DNA of 64,000 nt from Sinorhizobium psoraleae (GTDB taxonomy: Bacteria > Pseudomonadota > Alphaproteobacteria > Rhizobiales > Rhizobiaceae). Location: the NCBI RefSeq assembly GCF_013283645.1, contig NZ_JABEKV010000004.1, positions 124,001-188,000 on the forward strand, in the 5' to 3' direction. A model generated the notes under the pieces. That model worked only from the letters and a program-made list of their open reading frames with translations. It was not told the DNA's origin and made no database searches. Both the position numbers and the translations under genes were made by a program. Below are positions 27,428 through 35,669 of this stretch, one piece after another; the stretch's first letter is position 1; each line of letters opens with the position of its first letter.

Positions 27428-28744
27428 ATGCCGAATTTCATCGACCGCCGTCTTAACCCGAAGGACAAGAGTCTCGGCAACCGACGGCGTTTCCTGAAAC
27501 GGGCGCGGGAAGAGCTGAAACGGACGATCAAGGAGCAGATCAAAGCAGGCAAGATCGCCGACGTGGATGCCGAGCACCGTGTGCCCATGCCCGAGCGCGG
27601 CGTGGGTGAACCATCCTTCCAGCCTTCGCCAAACAGCGGCGAGAGGCAGTATATCCTGCCCGGCAATCATGAGTTCTCGCCGGGCGATCGCATCCCGAAG
27701 CCAAGTGCGCGCGGCGGTGCCTCGGGCTCCGGCGCGGGAACCGGTGAGAGCGAGGACGATTTCCAGTTCGTGCTGTCGCGCGACGAGGTCCTCGATCTCT
27801 TTTTCGAAGATCTTGAGCTTCCGGACATGGTGAAGCTCAATCTGAAAGAGTCGGTAGCGTTCAAGCGGCGTCGGGCCGGCTTCGCGACATCCGGGTCCCC
27901 CACGAACATCAATGTGGGGCGCACAATGCGCAACAGCTATGGCCGCCGCATCGCGCTGCGGCGGCCGCGACGCGCGGAACTGGCCGCAATCTCCGAAGAG
28001 ATCGCCAAACTGGAGGAGGAACAGAACGCCGGTCGCATCCACCAGAAGCGCATCGAGGCGTTGCGCCAAGAATTGGACAAGCTGGAGCGCCGCCGCCGGC
28101 GCATTGCCTATGTCGATCCCGTCGATATCCGCTTCAATCGCTTCGAACCGCAGCCGCTGCCGAACGCAAGCGCCGTGATGTTTTGCCTGATGGACGTTTC
28201 AGCCTCGATGGGCGAGCGGGAGAAGGACCTGGCCAAGCGCTTCTTCGTCCTGCTGCATCTCTTCCTCAAACGACGTTACGAGCGGATAGATATCGTCTTC
28301 ATTCGTCACACGGATGAGGCAGGGGAGGTTGACGAAAATACCTTTTTCTACAGCAAACAGAGTGGTGGCACCGTTGTTTCCACGGCTCTGGAGGAGATGC
28401 TCCGCATCATTGAGGAGCGTTATCCGGCACGGGAGTGGAACATCTATGCCGCTCAGGCCTCCGACGGCGAGAACAGCGCCGGGGATTCGGATCTTTGCGT
28501 CTCGCTTCTCCACCGGCAGGTGATGCGCCTTTGCCAATATTATGCCTATGTTGAAATCATAGATGAGCGCGAGACGGAGATTTTCGGTACGACCGACAAC
28601 GGTACGTCCCTCTGGCGTGCCTACCGCACGGTCGACAGCGAATGGTCGAATTTCCAGATGACGCGGATAGCGAGACCGTCGGACATCTATCCGGTCTTCC
28701 GGAAGCTTTTCGCCAGACAGCCAACCATGCAACTGCGCAACTGA
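27428..28744 (+). CDS. YeaH/YhbH family protein (DUF444)
   Basis: This 438-residue protein starts MPNFIDRRLNPKDKSLGNRR. A von Willebrand A-like domain occupies the C-terminal half, with the metal-site motif in MDVSASMGEREKDLA. A glycine-rich linker (GGASGSGAGTGESE) and basic region precede it. The role is unknown but it co-occurs with PrkA and SpoVR in most proteobacteria and in Bacillus as YhbH. I use ATG 27428; an in-frame TTG two codons earlier is unlikely. It ends 13 bp before spoVR. Confidence 0.94.
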   Translation: MPNFIDRRLNPKDKSLGNRRRFLKRAREELKRTIKEQIKAGKIADVDAEHRVPMPERGVGEPSFQPSPNSGERQYILPGNHEFSPGDRIPKPSARGGASGSGAGTGESEDDFQFVLSRDEVLDLFFEDLELPDMVKLNLKESVAFKRRRAGFATSGSPTNINVGRTMRNSYGRRIALRRPRRAELAAISEEIAKLEEEQNAGRIHQKRIEALRQELDKLERRRRRIAYVDPVDIRFNRFEPQPLPNASAVMFCLMDVSASMGEREKDLAKRFFVLLHLFLKRRYERIDIVFIRHTDEAGEVDENTFFYSKQSGGTVVSTALEEMLRIIEERYPAREWNIYAAQASDGENSAGDSDLCVSLLHRQVMRLCQYYAYVEIIDERETEIFGTTDNGTSLWRAYRTVDSEWSNFQMTRIARPSDIYPVFRKLFARQPTMQLRN

Positions 28745-28757
28745 AAAGGCGACCGGA

Positions 28758-30308
28758 ATGCCCAAGGGCGCAGCCTCAAACCTTCTGTTTCATGGTTCCG
28801 ATTGGAACTTCGAAACGCTGTCGCGCACTTATGATGCGATCGAAACGATCGCACTCGATGAACTGCAGCTCGACGTCTATCCGAACCAGCTCGAGATCAT
28901 CTCGTCCGAGCAAATGCTCGATGCCTATTCTTCGGTCGGGATGCCGCTGATGTACCAGCACTGGTCCTTCGGCAAGCGTTTCGTTTTCGAAGAACATCTC
29001 TATCGCAAGGGCCGCCGCGGCCTCGCCTATGAGCTGGTCATCAACTCCAATCCCTGCATCACCTATCTGATGGAGGAAAACACCATGGCCATGCAGGCCT
29101 TGGTGACGGCGCACGCGGCCTTCGGCCATAACCACTTTTTCAAGAACAATTACCTGTTCCAGCAATGGACCGACGCCAGCGCCATCCTCAGCTATATGGA
29201 GTTTGCCAAGAAATATATCACCAAATGCGAGGAGCGTTACGGAACGTCCGAAGTCGAGGTCATTCTCGATTCCGCCCACGCGCTCATGGACCAGGGAGTC
29301 TTCCGCTATCGTCGTCCACCGCGTCTTTCGTCCGAGAAGGAGCGGGAGCGAGCCCGGGAGCGGCTGGAATACGAGGAGCAGACCTACAGCGATCTTTGGA
29401 GGACGCTTCCGCCTTCAGCCGATGGCGAAAGCACCAAGGAGGCCGCCGAGCGCGACGCTTCGGAGCGAAAGAAGGCGCTTAACTTGCCGGAAGAAAATCT
29501 GCTCTACTTCCTGGAAAAGACCAGCCTGATCCTTGAACCCTGGCAGCGGGAGCTTTTGCGTATCGTGCGCGTCATCGCGCAGTACTTCTATCCACAGCGG
29601 CAGACGAAGGTGATGAACGAGGGATGCGCGACCTTCGTGCACTACACCATTATGAACAGGCTCTTCGATCAGGGCAGGATCAGTGAAGGCGCCATGTTGG
29701 AAATTCTTCACAGCCACTCCAACGTGGTCTTCCAGCCCTCTTTCGACGATCCGCGCTTTCCCGGCATCAATCCCTATGCGCTGGGATTTGCCATGATGCA
29801 GGACATCCAGCGCATCTGCACCGATCCGACATCGGAAGATCGCGACTGGTTTCCCGAGATCGCCGGCAGCGGCAAATGGCGCGAGACGTTGATCGATGCT
29901 TGGGCGAACCACCGCGACGAATCCTTCATTCTGCAATATCTGAGCCCTGCGTTGATCCGCAAATTCAGGCTGTTCCTGCTGACCGACGAGGCTGGCGACA
30001 ATTACTGCGAGGTTGGCTCGATCCACAATGAACGCGGCTACGAGACCATCCGCACTGCACTTGCCCGCAACTATGATGTCGCGGCGAACCAGTCGGATAT
30101 CCAGGTCGTGGATGTTGACCTCCTGGGCGACCGCCATCTTCGCCTGCAGCACAACGTCAAGAACGGCATTCTCCTTGACGAGGCGAGCCGCGACGCCACG
30201 CTTCGTCACGTGCGCCATCTCTGGGGATACGACGTCAGCCTGGCCGGCATCGACGCGGAAACGGATGACGTGCTCTATGAATGCTCGACGGCGCTGGATC
30301 TCGATTAG
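28758..30308 (+). CDS. SpoVR family protein (YcgB)
   Basis: This 516-residue protein opens with a SpoVR family block: WNFETLSRTYDAIETIALDE, then YQHWSFGKRFVFEE and NPCITYLMEENTMAMQALV. It also has the His/Glu-rich TAHAAFGHNHFFKNN. SpoVR acts in Bacillus spore cortex formation; here its job is unknown and presumably relates to stress or stationary phase. It is third in the prkA operon, followed by two repeat elements. Confidence 0.95.
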   Translation: MPKGAASNLLFHGSDWNFETLSRTYDAIETIALDELQLDVYPNQLEIISSEQMLDAYSSVGMPLMYQHWSFGKRFVFEEHLYRKGRRGLAYELVINSNPCITYLMEENTMAMQALVTAHAAFGHNHFFKNNYLFQQWTDASAILSYMEFAKKYITKCEERYGTSEVEVILDSAHALMDQGVFRYRRPPRLSSEKERERARERLEYEEQTYSDLWRTLPPSADGESTKEAAERDASERKKALNLPEENLLYFLEKTSLILEPWQRELLRIVRVIAQYFYPQRQTKVMNEGCATFVHYTIMNRLFDQGRISEGAMLEILHSHSNVVFQPSFDDPRFPGINPYALGFAMMQDIQRICTDPTSEDRDWFPEIAGSGKWRETLIDAWANHRDESFILQYLSPALIRKFRLFLLTDEAGDNYCEVGSIHNERGYETIRTALARNYDVAANQSDIQVVDVDLLGDRHLRLQHNVKNGILLDEASRDATLRHVRHLWGYDVSLAGIDAETDDVLYECSTALDLD

Positions 30309-30316
30309 ACGCGACT

Positions 30317-30397
30317 GCGTGCTTCCTAAATCCGAGCCGATTCAAGGATCAGACGTACAGCGATCAAAGCGCTACGCGACCGTCGCGCGGCTGTAGC
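30317..30397 (+). repeat. RIME-type repeat, copy 6
   Basis: The segment GTGCTTCCTAAATCCGAGCC, GATTCAAGGATCAGACGTAC, then GCGATCAAAGCGCTACGCGA and CGTCGCGCGGCTGTAGCG is a diverged forward copy just after the spoVR stop. Confidence 0.6.
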
Positions 30398-30455
30398 GTG
30401 TAACGGTTTTCCGGGATTGCGTAGTTTCAACGGGCTCACTGTTACGATGAAACAA
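30398..30455 (+). repeat. short rhizobial intergenic repeat, family 2, second copy
   Basis: GTGTAACGGTTTTCCGGGAT and TTGCGTAGTTTCAACGGGCT match the element at 14621-14683 and follow directly on a RIME copy, a composite arrangement. Confidence 0.55.
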
Positions 30456-30512
30456 TAAGCCTGTTCGCCGTGAAGGAATGATTACCCCGGCATCACGGCA
30501 ACCGACGGCCCG

Positions 30513-30884
30513 TCATTTCTCCGTGCCGTCGGGCGAGATCTGTTGCGATGGTCCACCGGTTCCCGACTCGGCAGTCGGATCTCTGTCGGTCGGGGACGCC
30601 TCTTGGCCGTCGGCGGGGGCGGGTGCCTGGACGCTGCCGGTTTGTTCGGGCGATGGAGCAGGTTGAACTTGCTCCGTTTGCGTTGCCTGATCGTTGTCGT
30701 TGATTTCGCCCCAGAGTTCGACGGCGCCCCACGCCAGCAAGGCGAGAAACAGCCCGCCGGTCAGCACCGCCAGGACACGGACGCCGAGCGAGCCTTGCCT
30801 GGTTTCCTGCGCCGAGAATTTCTCCCTGTCCGCGTCATGCGTCTTCGAGACCGGATCGCCGCGTTCATCGAGGTACTTGGTCAT
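30513..30884 (-). CDS. small membrane-anchored protein, unknown function
   Basis: This 123-residue protein starts MTKYLDERGDPVSK with GGAG 8 nt upstream. One membrane helix lies at about residues 33-57 (VLAVLTGGLFLALLAWGAVE). The 60-residue C-terminal tail is rich in Pro, Gln, Asp and Thr and low in complexity. The charged N-terminus is probably cytoplasmic and the tail periplasmic. I recognise no family. A near-perfect stress-sigma promoter lies 32 bp upstream, so it is likely a general stress gene. Confidence 0.8.
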   Translation of the reverse strand: MTKYLDERGDPVSKTHDADREKFSAQETRQGSLGVRVLAVLTGGLFLALLAWGAVELWGEINDNDQATQTEQVQPAPSPEQTGSVQAPAPADGQEASPTDRDPTAESGTGGPSQQISPDGTEK

Positions 30885-30915
30885 CGAATAATCTCCACTG
30901 ATCCTATCAATGGAA

Positions 30916-30941
30916 AACGAGACGGCGATCACAAATGTTCC
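30916..30941 (-). promoter_or_regulatory. RpoE2/EcfG-type stress promoter
   Basis: On the minus strand GGAAC (30941-30937), 17 nt, then CGTT (30919-30916) match the general-stress ECF sigma consensus at every position. The -10 element lies 31 bp before the ATG at 30884, giving a leader of about 25 nt that contains the ribosome-binding site. This is the best such match I found in the window. Confidence 0.75.
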
Positions 30942-30987
30942 GGGTCGCAAGGACCTCGTGGCCGATTTGTCCTCGAACGCTTCGACC

Positions 30988-31251
30988 TCAGCGAGGGGGC
31001 CAGGTGTCCGCGACGCTGCGGCGAACGAGCTTGTAGGAATGGTCAGCCTGAACCTCGTACGTTTCGAAGACCATGGTCCCCTGATGCAGGAAGCGGTTCT
31101 GGATCATCGTGCCGGGCGCTGCTTGCGTTCTGCGCGATGCCGCCGTCTCGCCATAAGTGAGGCTGCCGGGGAGGGGTTCGAGATCAGGTGAAGCAGCCGT
31201 GCATCCAGCCAACACAAATGCAAAGACGGGTATCAGGCGCAGGACTTTCAT
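30988..31251 (-). CDS. small lipoprotein, unknown function
   Basis: This 87-residue protein starts MKVLRLIPVFAFVLAGCTAA, a lipoprotein signal with lipobox LAGC, so Cys17 would be the lipidated N-terminus. The mature part is about 70 residues with no recognised domain. AGGGATACAAT precedes the ATG. It lies between the deformylase-like gene (62 bp upstream) and the stress-promoter gene (103 bp downstream). Confidence 0.8.
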   Translation of the reverse strand: MKVLRLIPVFAFVLAGCTAASPDLEPLPGSLTYGETAASRRTQAAPGTMIQNRFLHQGTMVFETYEVQADHSYKLVRRSVADTWPPR

Positions 31252-31313
31252 ATTGTATCCCTTGATGAAACGTATTTCGGCGGAAGCAATCATTCAGTTG
31301 ATCGGACTGTGGA

Positions 31314-31817
31314 TCACCGCTCACCTCTGGTCAATTTTTCGAATCGCTTGATGGCGCGCTCGCGTTTTAGCCGCGAAAGGCGCTGCGTCCAGAAGATGCC
31401 GGAAAGCTGGTCGATCTCGTGCTGCAGGCAGATCGCCATCAGTCCTTCGGCATATTCTTCGAGCGTTCCTCCAGACAGCGATTGAAAGCGCACCCGTACA
31501 GCGCGCGGTCGCTCGACTTCCTCCGAAATACCAGGCATCGAGACGCTGCCTTCTGCATGCCGCATCAGATCCTCGGATTGCCAGATAACCTCGGGATTGA
31601 CGAAGGTGCGCGCGCCGCTTTTCTCATCCAGTTCGATCACCATCACCTGTCGCAAAACACCGACGTGGTTCGCGGTAATGCCAATCCCCGGGGCGGCACG
31701 CATCGTCTCGAGAAGGTCGGTTGCGAGTTGCCGAAGATCGTCGTCGAAACGTTCAATGGTTTCAGCCGCCGTAGCGAGTGCCGGATGCGGAAATCGTACG
31801 ATGGGGAGAATAGCCAT
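31314..31817 (-). CDS. peptide deformylase-like protein with altered metal site
   Basis: This 167-residue protein is clearly in the deformylase family, but all three active-site motifs are changed. GIGLAAxQ reads GIGITANH (residues 44-51), EGCLS reads EGSVS (Ser91 for the metal-ligand Cys), and HEIDH reads HEIDQ (Gln137 for the second His ligand). Only His133 and Glu134 remain. Canonical formyl-methionine deformylation needs the Cys and both His, so the protein is probably inactive or has another role. The start is taken at ATG 31817; in-frame ATGs 24 and 26 codons upstream are possible. Confidence 0.9.
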   Translation of the reverse strand: MAILPIVRFPHPALATAAETIERFDDDLRQLATDLLETMRAAPGIGITANHVGVLRQVMVIELDEKSGARTFVNPEVIWQSEDLMRHAEGSVSMPGISEEVERPRAVRVRFQSLSGGTLEEYAEGLMAICLQHEIDQLSGIFWTQRLSRLKRERAIKRFEKLTRGER

Positions 31818-31963
31818 GCGTCGCTCTTCGTCTCGGCTGTCATCTGCCGTTTCGGCTGATTGATCTACGAGTTTCATATGCATTTGCAACAGCTTGAACA
31901 AAACTTTCGCCGGTTCTTCATTCGCACCTTCTGCGCTGTGGACCTCGCTGGAGCTTTGCGCTA

Positions 31964-32062
31964 CTGCATGAGTTCCGGGGTCGGAATCGATCCGAGGATA
32001 AAATCACCCGGTAATTCAAAGTGTTACAGCGGCTTTGCGAGGAGGGAAGCGGGGCGCTGTGG
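31964..32062 (+). repeat. RIME-type repeat, copy 7
   Basis: A diverged forward copy: GCATGAGTTCCGGGGTCGGA, then GGTAATTCAAAGTGTTACAG, then CGAGGAGGGAAGCGGGGCGC with TGTGGCG. It lies 120 bp upstream of mgtE, in its leader region. Confidence 0.6.
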
Positions 32063-32180
32063 CGAGGCAAGACGCCGTTTTGCTCGCGAGGGCACGGCAG
32101 TCAATTGGAATGGCACGCTCGCCTTTCGGGATCTTCGACCCAATTGATTCGGGCGGCTTTGTTTTTTCGAGGGCGGCTCC

Positions 32181-33602
32181 ATGAGCAATATCGGCGACGA
32201 CGACCGCGGTCCGGAAGAAATCACCGCTTATGACGGCTCGGATATCTATGCCGACGACGGCTCCGTGCGTTCCGATTTCCTGATGCATGTAGGCGCCGCG
32301 ATTGCGGACCGTGATACGATCTACCTGCGGCAGCACGTCGCCGGCCTTCACGCCTCCGAGCTCGGCGATCTTCTCGAGGCTATCCAGCCGGAACAACGAT
32401 TGGCGCTCGTCTCGCTGCTCGGCAAGGAGTTCGATCTCTCGGCGCTTACCGAGGTCGACGAGGCCATCCGTCTCGATATCGTCGAACATCTGCCCAACGA
32501 ACAGATTGCCGAGGCGATCGGGGAGATGGACTCCGACGACGCGGTCTACATTCTGGAAGACCTCGATCAGGAGGACCAGGAAGAGATCCTCGCCAAGCTG
32601 CCCTTCACCGAACGCGTTCGCCTGCGCCGTTCGCTCGATTATCCGGAAAGCACCGCCGGCCGGCGCATGCAGACGGAGTTCGTTGCGGTGCCGCCGTTCT
32701 GGACCGTGGGCCAGACGATCGACTACATGCGCGAGGACGAGGATCTTCCCGACAGTTTCACGCAGATCTTCGTCATCGACCCGACCTTCAAGCTCCTCGG
32801 AACCGTCGATCTCGACCGTGTGCTGCGCACCAAGCGTTCGATCAAGGTCGACGCCATCATGCGCGACACCAGCCATGCCGTCCCCGCCGAGATGGACCAG
32901 GAAGAGGCAGCCCAGCTCTTCGAGCAGTACGACCTCCTGTCGGCCGCCGTCGTTGACGACAACGGCCGGCTCGTGGGCGTGCTGACCATCGACGACGTGG
33001 TCGACGTGATTCAGGAGGAGGCAGAAGAGGACCTGCTGCGCCTGAGCGGGGTGGGCGACGAGGAATTGTCCGACTCCGTTGCCGAAGCCTCGCGCTCTCG
33101 GGTGCCGTGGCTTTTCGTCAACTCGATGACGGCCTGCATATCCGCGTCGGTGATCGGTCTTTTCGACGCGACCATCCAGCAGATCGTGGCCTTGGCCATT
33201 CTGATGCCGATCGTAGCCGGCATGGGTGGCAATGCCGGTTCGCAGACCATGACCGTGACCGTGCGGGCGCTTGCCACCCGCGGTCTCGATATTCACAACG
33301 CGCCGAGGATCATCCGCCGCGAAGCCGGAGTTGGTCTTCTGAACGGCATGATCTTCGGGACGCTCATCGGTCTTGTGGCGGGGCTGTGGTTTCAGGACCC
33401 CAATATCGGCGGCATCATCGCGACGGCAATGCTGATCAACATGATGGCCGCGGCCCTCGCTGGCATCATGATTCCGCTTCTTCTGGAAAAATCCGGTGCC
33501 GATCCGGCCGTTTCCTCGGCGGTTTTCGTCACCGCGGTCACGGACATCACCGGCTTCTTCAGCTTTCTCGGTATTGCCACCTGGTGGTTCCACGTCACGT
33601 GA
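32181..33602 (+). CDS. mgtE: MgtE magnesium transporter
   Basis: This 473-residue protein has the MgtE plan. The N-domain of superhelical repeats runs to about residue 150, then two CBS domains (about 150-275) with VDVIQEEAEEDLLRLSG as the plug helix. Five membrane helices follow, with the ion-pore signature MPIVAGMGGNAGSQTMTVTVRA, cut here into IVAGMGGNAGSQTMTV. It is a Mg-gated Mg2+ channel of the inner membrane. No M-box riboswitch is visible upstream. Confidence 0.96.
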   Translation: MSNIGDDDRGPEEITAYDGSDIYADDGSVRSDFLMHVGAAIADRDTIYLRQHVAGLHASELGDLLEAIQPEQRLALVSLLGKEFDLSALTEVDEAIRLDIVEHLPNEQIAEAIGEMDSDDAVYILEDLDQEDQEEILAKLPFTERVRLRRSLDYPESTAGRRMQTEFVAVPPFWTVGQTIDYMREDEDLPDSFTQIFVIDPTFKLLGTVDLDRVLRTKRSIKVDAIMRDTSHAVPAEMDQEEAAQLFEQYDLLSAAVVDDNGRLVGVLTIDDVVDVIQEEAEEDLLRLSGVGDEELSDSVAEASRSRVPWLFVNSMTACISASVIGLFDATIQQIVALAILMPIVAGMGGNAGSQTMTVTVRALATRGLDIHNAPRIIRREAGVGLLNGMIFGTLIGLVAGLWFQDPNIGGIIATAMLINMMAAALAGIMIPLLLEKSGADPAVSSAVFVTAVTDITGFFSFLGIATWWFHVT

Positions 33603-33617
33603 CGGTGACGGCGTTGT

Positions 33618-33639
33618 TTGACTTTTACGTCAAAGTCAA
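33618..33639. promoter_or_regulatory. MerR-type operator, perfect inverted repeat
   Basis: TTGACTTT (33618-33625) and AAAGTCAA (33632-33639) are perfect 8-bp inverted arms around TACGTC. It lies 36 bp before the start of the MerR-type gene, where a promoter of that gene should be. MerR-family regulators bind such repeats in or next to the promoter spacer, so this is probably the autoregulatory operator. The first arm, TTGACT, could also be the -35 box. Confidence 0.7.
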
Positions 33640-33675
33640 CGATAGTGGCGCCTCGGAATTTGATGGGACGGCGGC

Positions 33676-34062
33676 GTGAATAAATACTATAGCATCACTG
33701 AGTTGACACGGGAATTCGGCATCTCGACCCGAACGCTGCGCTTCTACGAGGATGAGGGCCTTATTCATCCGGAGCGTCGCGGCCGCACGCGACTGTTTCG
33801 ACCGGCGGACCGTCACCTCATCAAGGAAATCCTGCGTGGCCGGCGCATTGGCTTCACCATTGCCGAGATCCGGGAGATCATTCAGGTCTACAAGGATCCG
33901 CCGGGCGAGATGGGCCAACTGCAGCTTCTGATGACGCGCGTTGAGGAAAAACGCGAGGAGTTGCGGCAGAAACGCAAGGATATCGACGACACGCTTGCCG
34001 AGCTCGACAACGTCGAGGAAGCCTGCCTGACGCGTCTCGCGGAGATCGGCGTCGGCACTTGA
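33676..34062 (+). CDS. MerR-family transcriptional regulator
   Basis: This 128-residue protein starts with GTG. The winged helix-turn-helix is at residues 5-75: YYSITELTREFGISTRTLRF, YEDEGLIHPERRGRTRLFRP. The coiled coil from residue 85 (REELRQKRKDIDDTLAELDN) is the dimerisation helix. There are no paired Cys for metals. The C-terminal pattern resembles the LiuR-type regulators of branched-chain amino acid or acyl-CoA degradation, but no such genes are adjacent. A perfect inverted repeat lies in its promoter. Confidence 0.9.
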   Translation: MNKYYSITELTREFGISTRTLRFYEDEGLIHPERRGRTRLFRPADRHLIKEILRGRRIGFTIAEIREIIQVYKDPPGEMGQLQLLMTRVEEKREELRQKRKDIDDTLAELDNVEEACLTRLAEIGVGT

Positions 34063-34066
34063 GGCC

Positions 34067-34137
34067 AGAGCAATTCCAGGAAAAGTGTATAACGGTCTGC
34101 CGTCCGGAATTGCGTAGTTTCAAAGAGTTAGATCATT
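34067..34137 (+). repeat. short rhizobial intergenic repeat, family 2, third copy
   Basis: GAGCAATTCCAGGAAAAGTG, TATAACGGTCTGCCGTCCGG and AATTGCGTAGTTTCAAAGAG form the fullest copy of the family, just after the MerR-type stop and before a convergent gene. Confidence 0.6.
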
Positions 34138-34175
34138 CAAGAGATGGCCTCGCGCCACCTTTTTGCTGACCGGTT

Positions 34176-34649
34176 TTAAATCCATCGGGTGGTGTGACGG
34201 CAATACCGTTCGAATTCGAAGCCGAAGCGCGACAGCAAATGCTGCTCTTCATTGCGGATGACAAAAAGGGTCGTCAGCGCCACAGCCGTGATCGCCGCGA
34301 TGAAGAACCATGGATTGGCCGTAACCAGTCCGATGCCGACCATCAGCAGCGTGTAGCCGAGATAAATCGGGTTGCGGGTAAAGCGGAAAGGTCCGCAGGT
34401 GACGAGGCAGGTAGCGCATCGTGTCGGCAGGATGGCAGTGTGCCGGTCGAGCAGCGTCTTGACAGCCCACAGGTCTATGGAGATCGCCGCAAAGATCAAT
34501 GCGCCTCCGACCAGCCATGCGAACCAGCCGGGTCCATTCGCCACCGGGATCGGGAAGAAATGGTTGAAAACCAGTGCAGCCAGAGCAGCCGCACCATAGA
34601 GCACGGGCGGCCATGGGAAACTCAGCGGCTTGGCACGATAGGCATTCAT
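34176..34649 (-). CDS. isoprenylcysteine carboxyl methyltransferase-family membrane protein
   Basis: This 157-residue protein has four hydrophobic segments. The ICMT/PEMT core is seen in GPFRFTRNPIYLGYTLLMVG and EEQHLLSRFGFEFERYCRHT, the residues that bind S-adenosylmethionine in the family. Bacterial members methylate lipids or small molecules and the substrate is not predictable. It lies 3 bp after the stop of the DUF1624-type gene upstream, so the two are one transcription unit. Confidence 0.85.
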   Translation of the reverse strand: MNAYRAKPLSFPWPPVLYGAAALAALVFNHFFPIPVANGPGWFAWLVGGALIFAAISIDLWAVKTLLDRHTAILPTRCATCLVTCGPFRFTRNPIYLGYTLLMVGIGLVTANPWFFIAAITAVALTTLFVIRNEEQHLLSRFGFEFERYCRHTTRWI

Positions 34650-34652
34650 GTC

Positions 34653-35669
34653 CTAGTCCCCTGATTGCACGTCCATTGTGCATTGACTGGCGATTCGCGC
34701 AATGCGTTCATCCGTGTTTACGTCGATCTTGCCCATGTTTAAGTCCTCGAAAAGGCTCTGTTCTTTCAGCCGGTCGAGTGTGCAGCCGCAGAAGGCTTCG
34801 CATGGCGCGGCGGGATCTCCGCGGTTGCATGCCGCCACGCAGTTCGCGCGGTAGGCTTGTGCCGGGTCCGGTGCTGCGGCGGGTGCGATCTGCGCAAAGA
34901 GGTAGACGAGGCCGATAAGCAGCGGCTGGTGTACGAGGTATACGGCCAGACTGTGACGCCCGCCGAAGGCGAGCGGCTTGATCCACAGGCTGCTCCGGCT
35001 TTCCTGCGATCTCGCGGACACCCCGCGGCTCATTAGCAGCGGGTGAAGCAGCTTCGCCGTCCCAAGGCCGACCAGAAAGGGCGCGAGCCAGGGAAGGAGA
35101 GGTACGTAGTCGTTCGAGCGCGGGACCGTCTCGGAAAGTCCAACCCACCAGAGCAGCGGCGCATCGAAGATGGCCGAGCGCAGGTAGAGTGGCGCTGCGA
35201 AGGCGGCGGCAGCGGCCAGAAAGGCGACGACCGCGGGAAGCGGCAGGAACAGGAGGCCGACGAGGCTTGCCGCCGCGATCGAGTGAAGGATGCCGAAGAA
35301 GATGAAAGATTCCGGGATGGCGAACCAGGTCGCAATGCTGATCAGCATCGCCGCGCCGGCGATCTTCACGAAGCGGCGAGCGAAGGCGGCCGGGCGAAAA
35401 TGTGGGCGCTGGCCGAGCACCAGGCTGTAGCCCGCCAGGAACAGGAAACTGCTTGCAATCAGCCGCGCGAAAAGCCGCCAGCCGCCGGTACCCGCGGTGC
35501 CCGCCGCCACATAGCCGAAGAATTCGAGATCCCAGACGAAGTGATAGATCGCCATGGCAACGAGCGCCAAGCCCCGGAGCGCGTCTAAAAGCGTGATCCG
35601 ACGACGCTTGTCCACGCCTGACGAAGAGCGTTGCGTCTCGGTGATCGTCGTTGCTGTGTTCTCGGACAT
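34653..35669 (-). CDS. DUF1624 / heparan-alpha-glucosaminide acetyltransferase-like membrane protein
   Basis: This 338-residue protein starts MSENTATTITETQRSS. Helices begin at RRRITLLDALRGLALVAMAI, with the DALRG motif and the YHFVWDLEFFGY histidine typical of DUF1624. About eight membrane segments follow. The C-terminal 65 residues are an unusual hydrophilic tail with six cysteines (NCVAACNRGDPAAPCEAFCG then a final SQCTM), likely disulfide-bonded in the periplasm. It probably transfers an acyl group across the membrane; the substrate is unknown. Confidence 0.85.
   Translation of the reverse strand: MSENTATTITETQRSSSGVDKRRRITLLDALRGLALVAMAIYHFVWDLEFFGYVAAGTAGTGGWRLFARLIASSFLFLAGYSLVLGQRPHFRPAAFARRFVKIAGAAMLISIATWFAIPESFIFFGILHSIAAASLVGLLFLPLPAVVAFLAAAAAFAAPLYLRSAIFDAPLLWWVGLSETVPRSNDYVPLLPWLAPFLVGLGTAKLLHPLLMSRGVSARSQESRSSLWIKPLAFGGRHSLAVYLVHQPLLIGLVYLFAQIAPAAAPDPAQAYRANCVAACNRGDPAAPCEAFCGCTLDRLKEQSLFEDLNMGKIDVNTDERIARIASQCTMDVQSGD

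Noticed and set aside
31902-32180. M-box or other Mg-responsive leader before mgtE
   Set aside because: The leader is mostly a RIME copy and lacks the conserved M-box core.
32016-33593. 525-codon open frame opposite mgtE
   Set aside because: Antisense to a clear MgtE protein, rich in His/Arg/Asp as expected from a shadow, with no signature.
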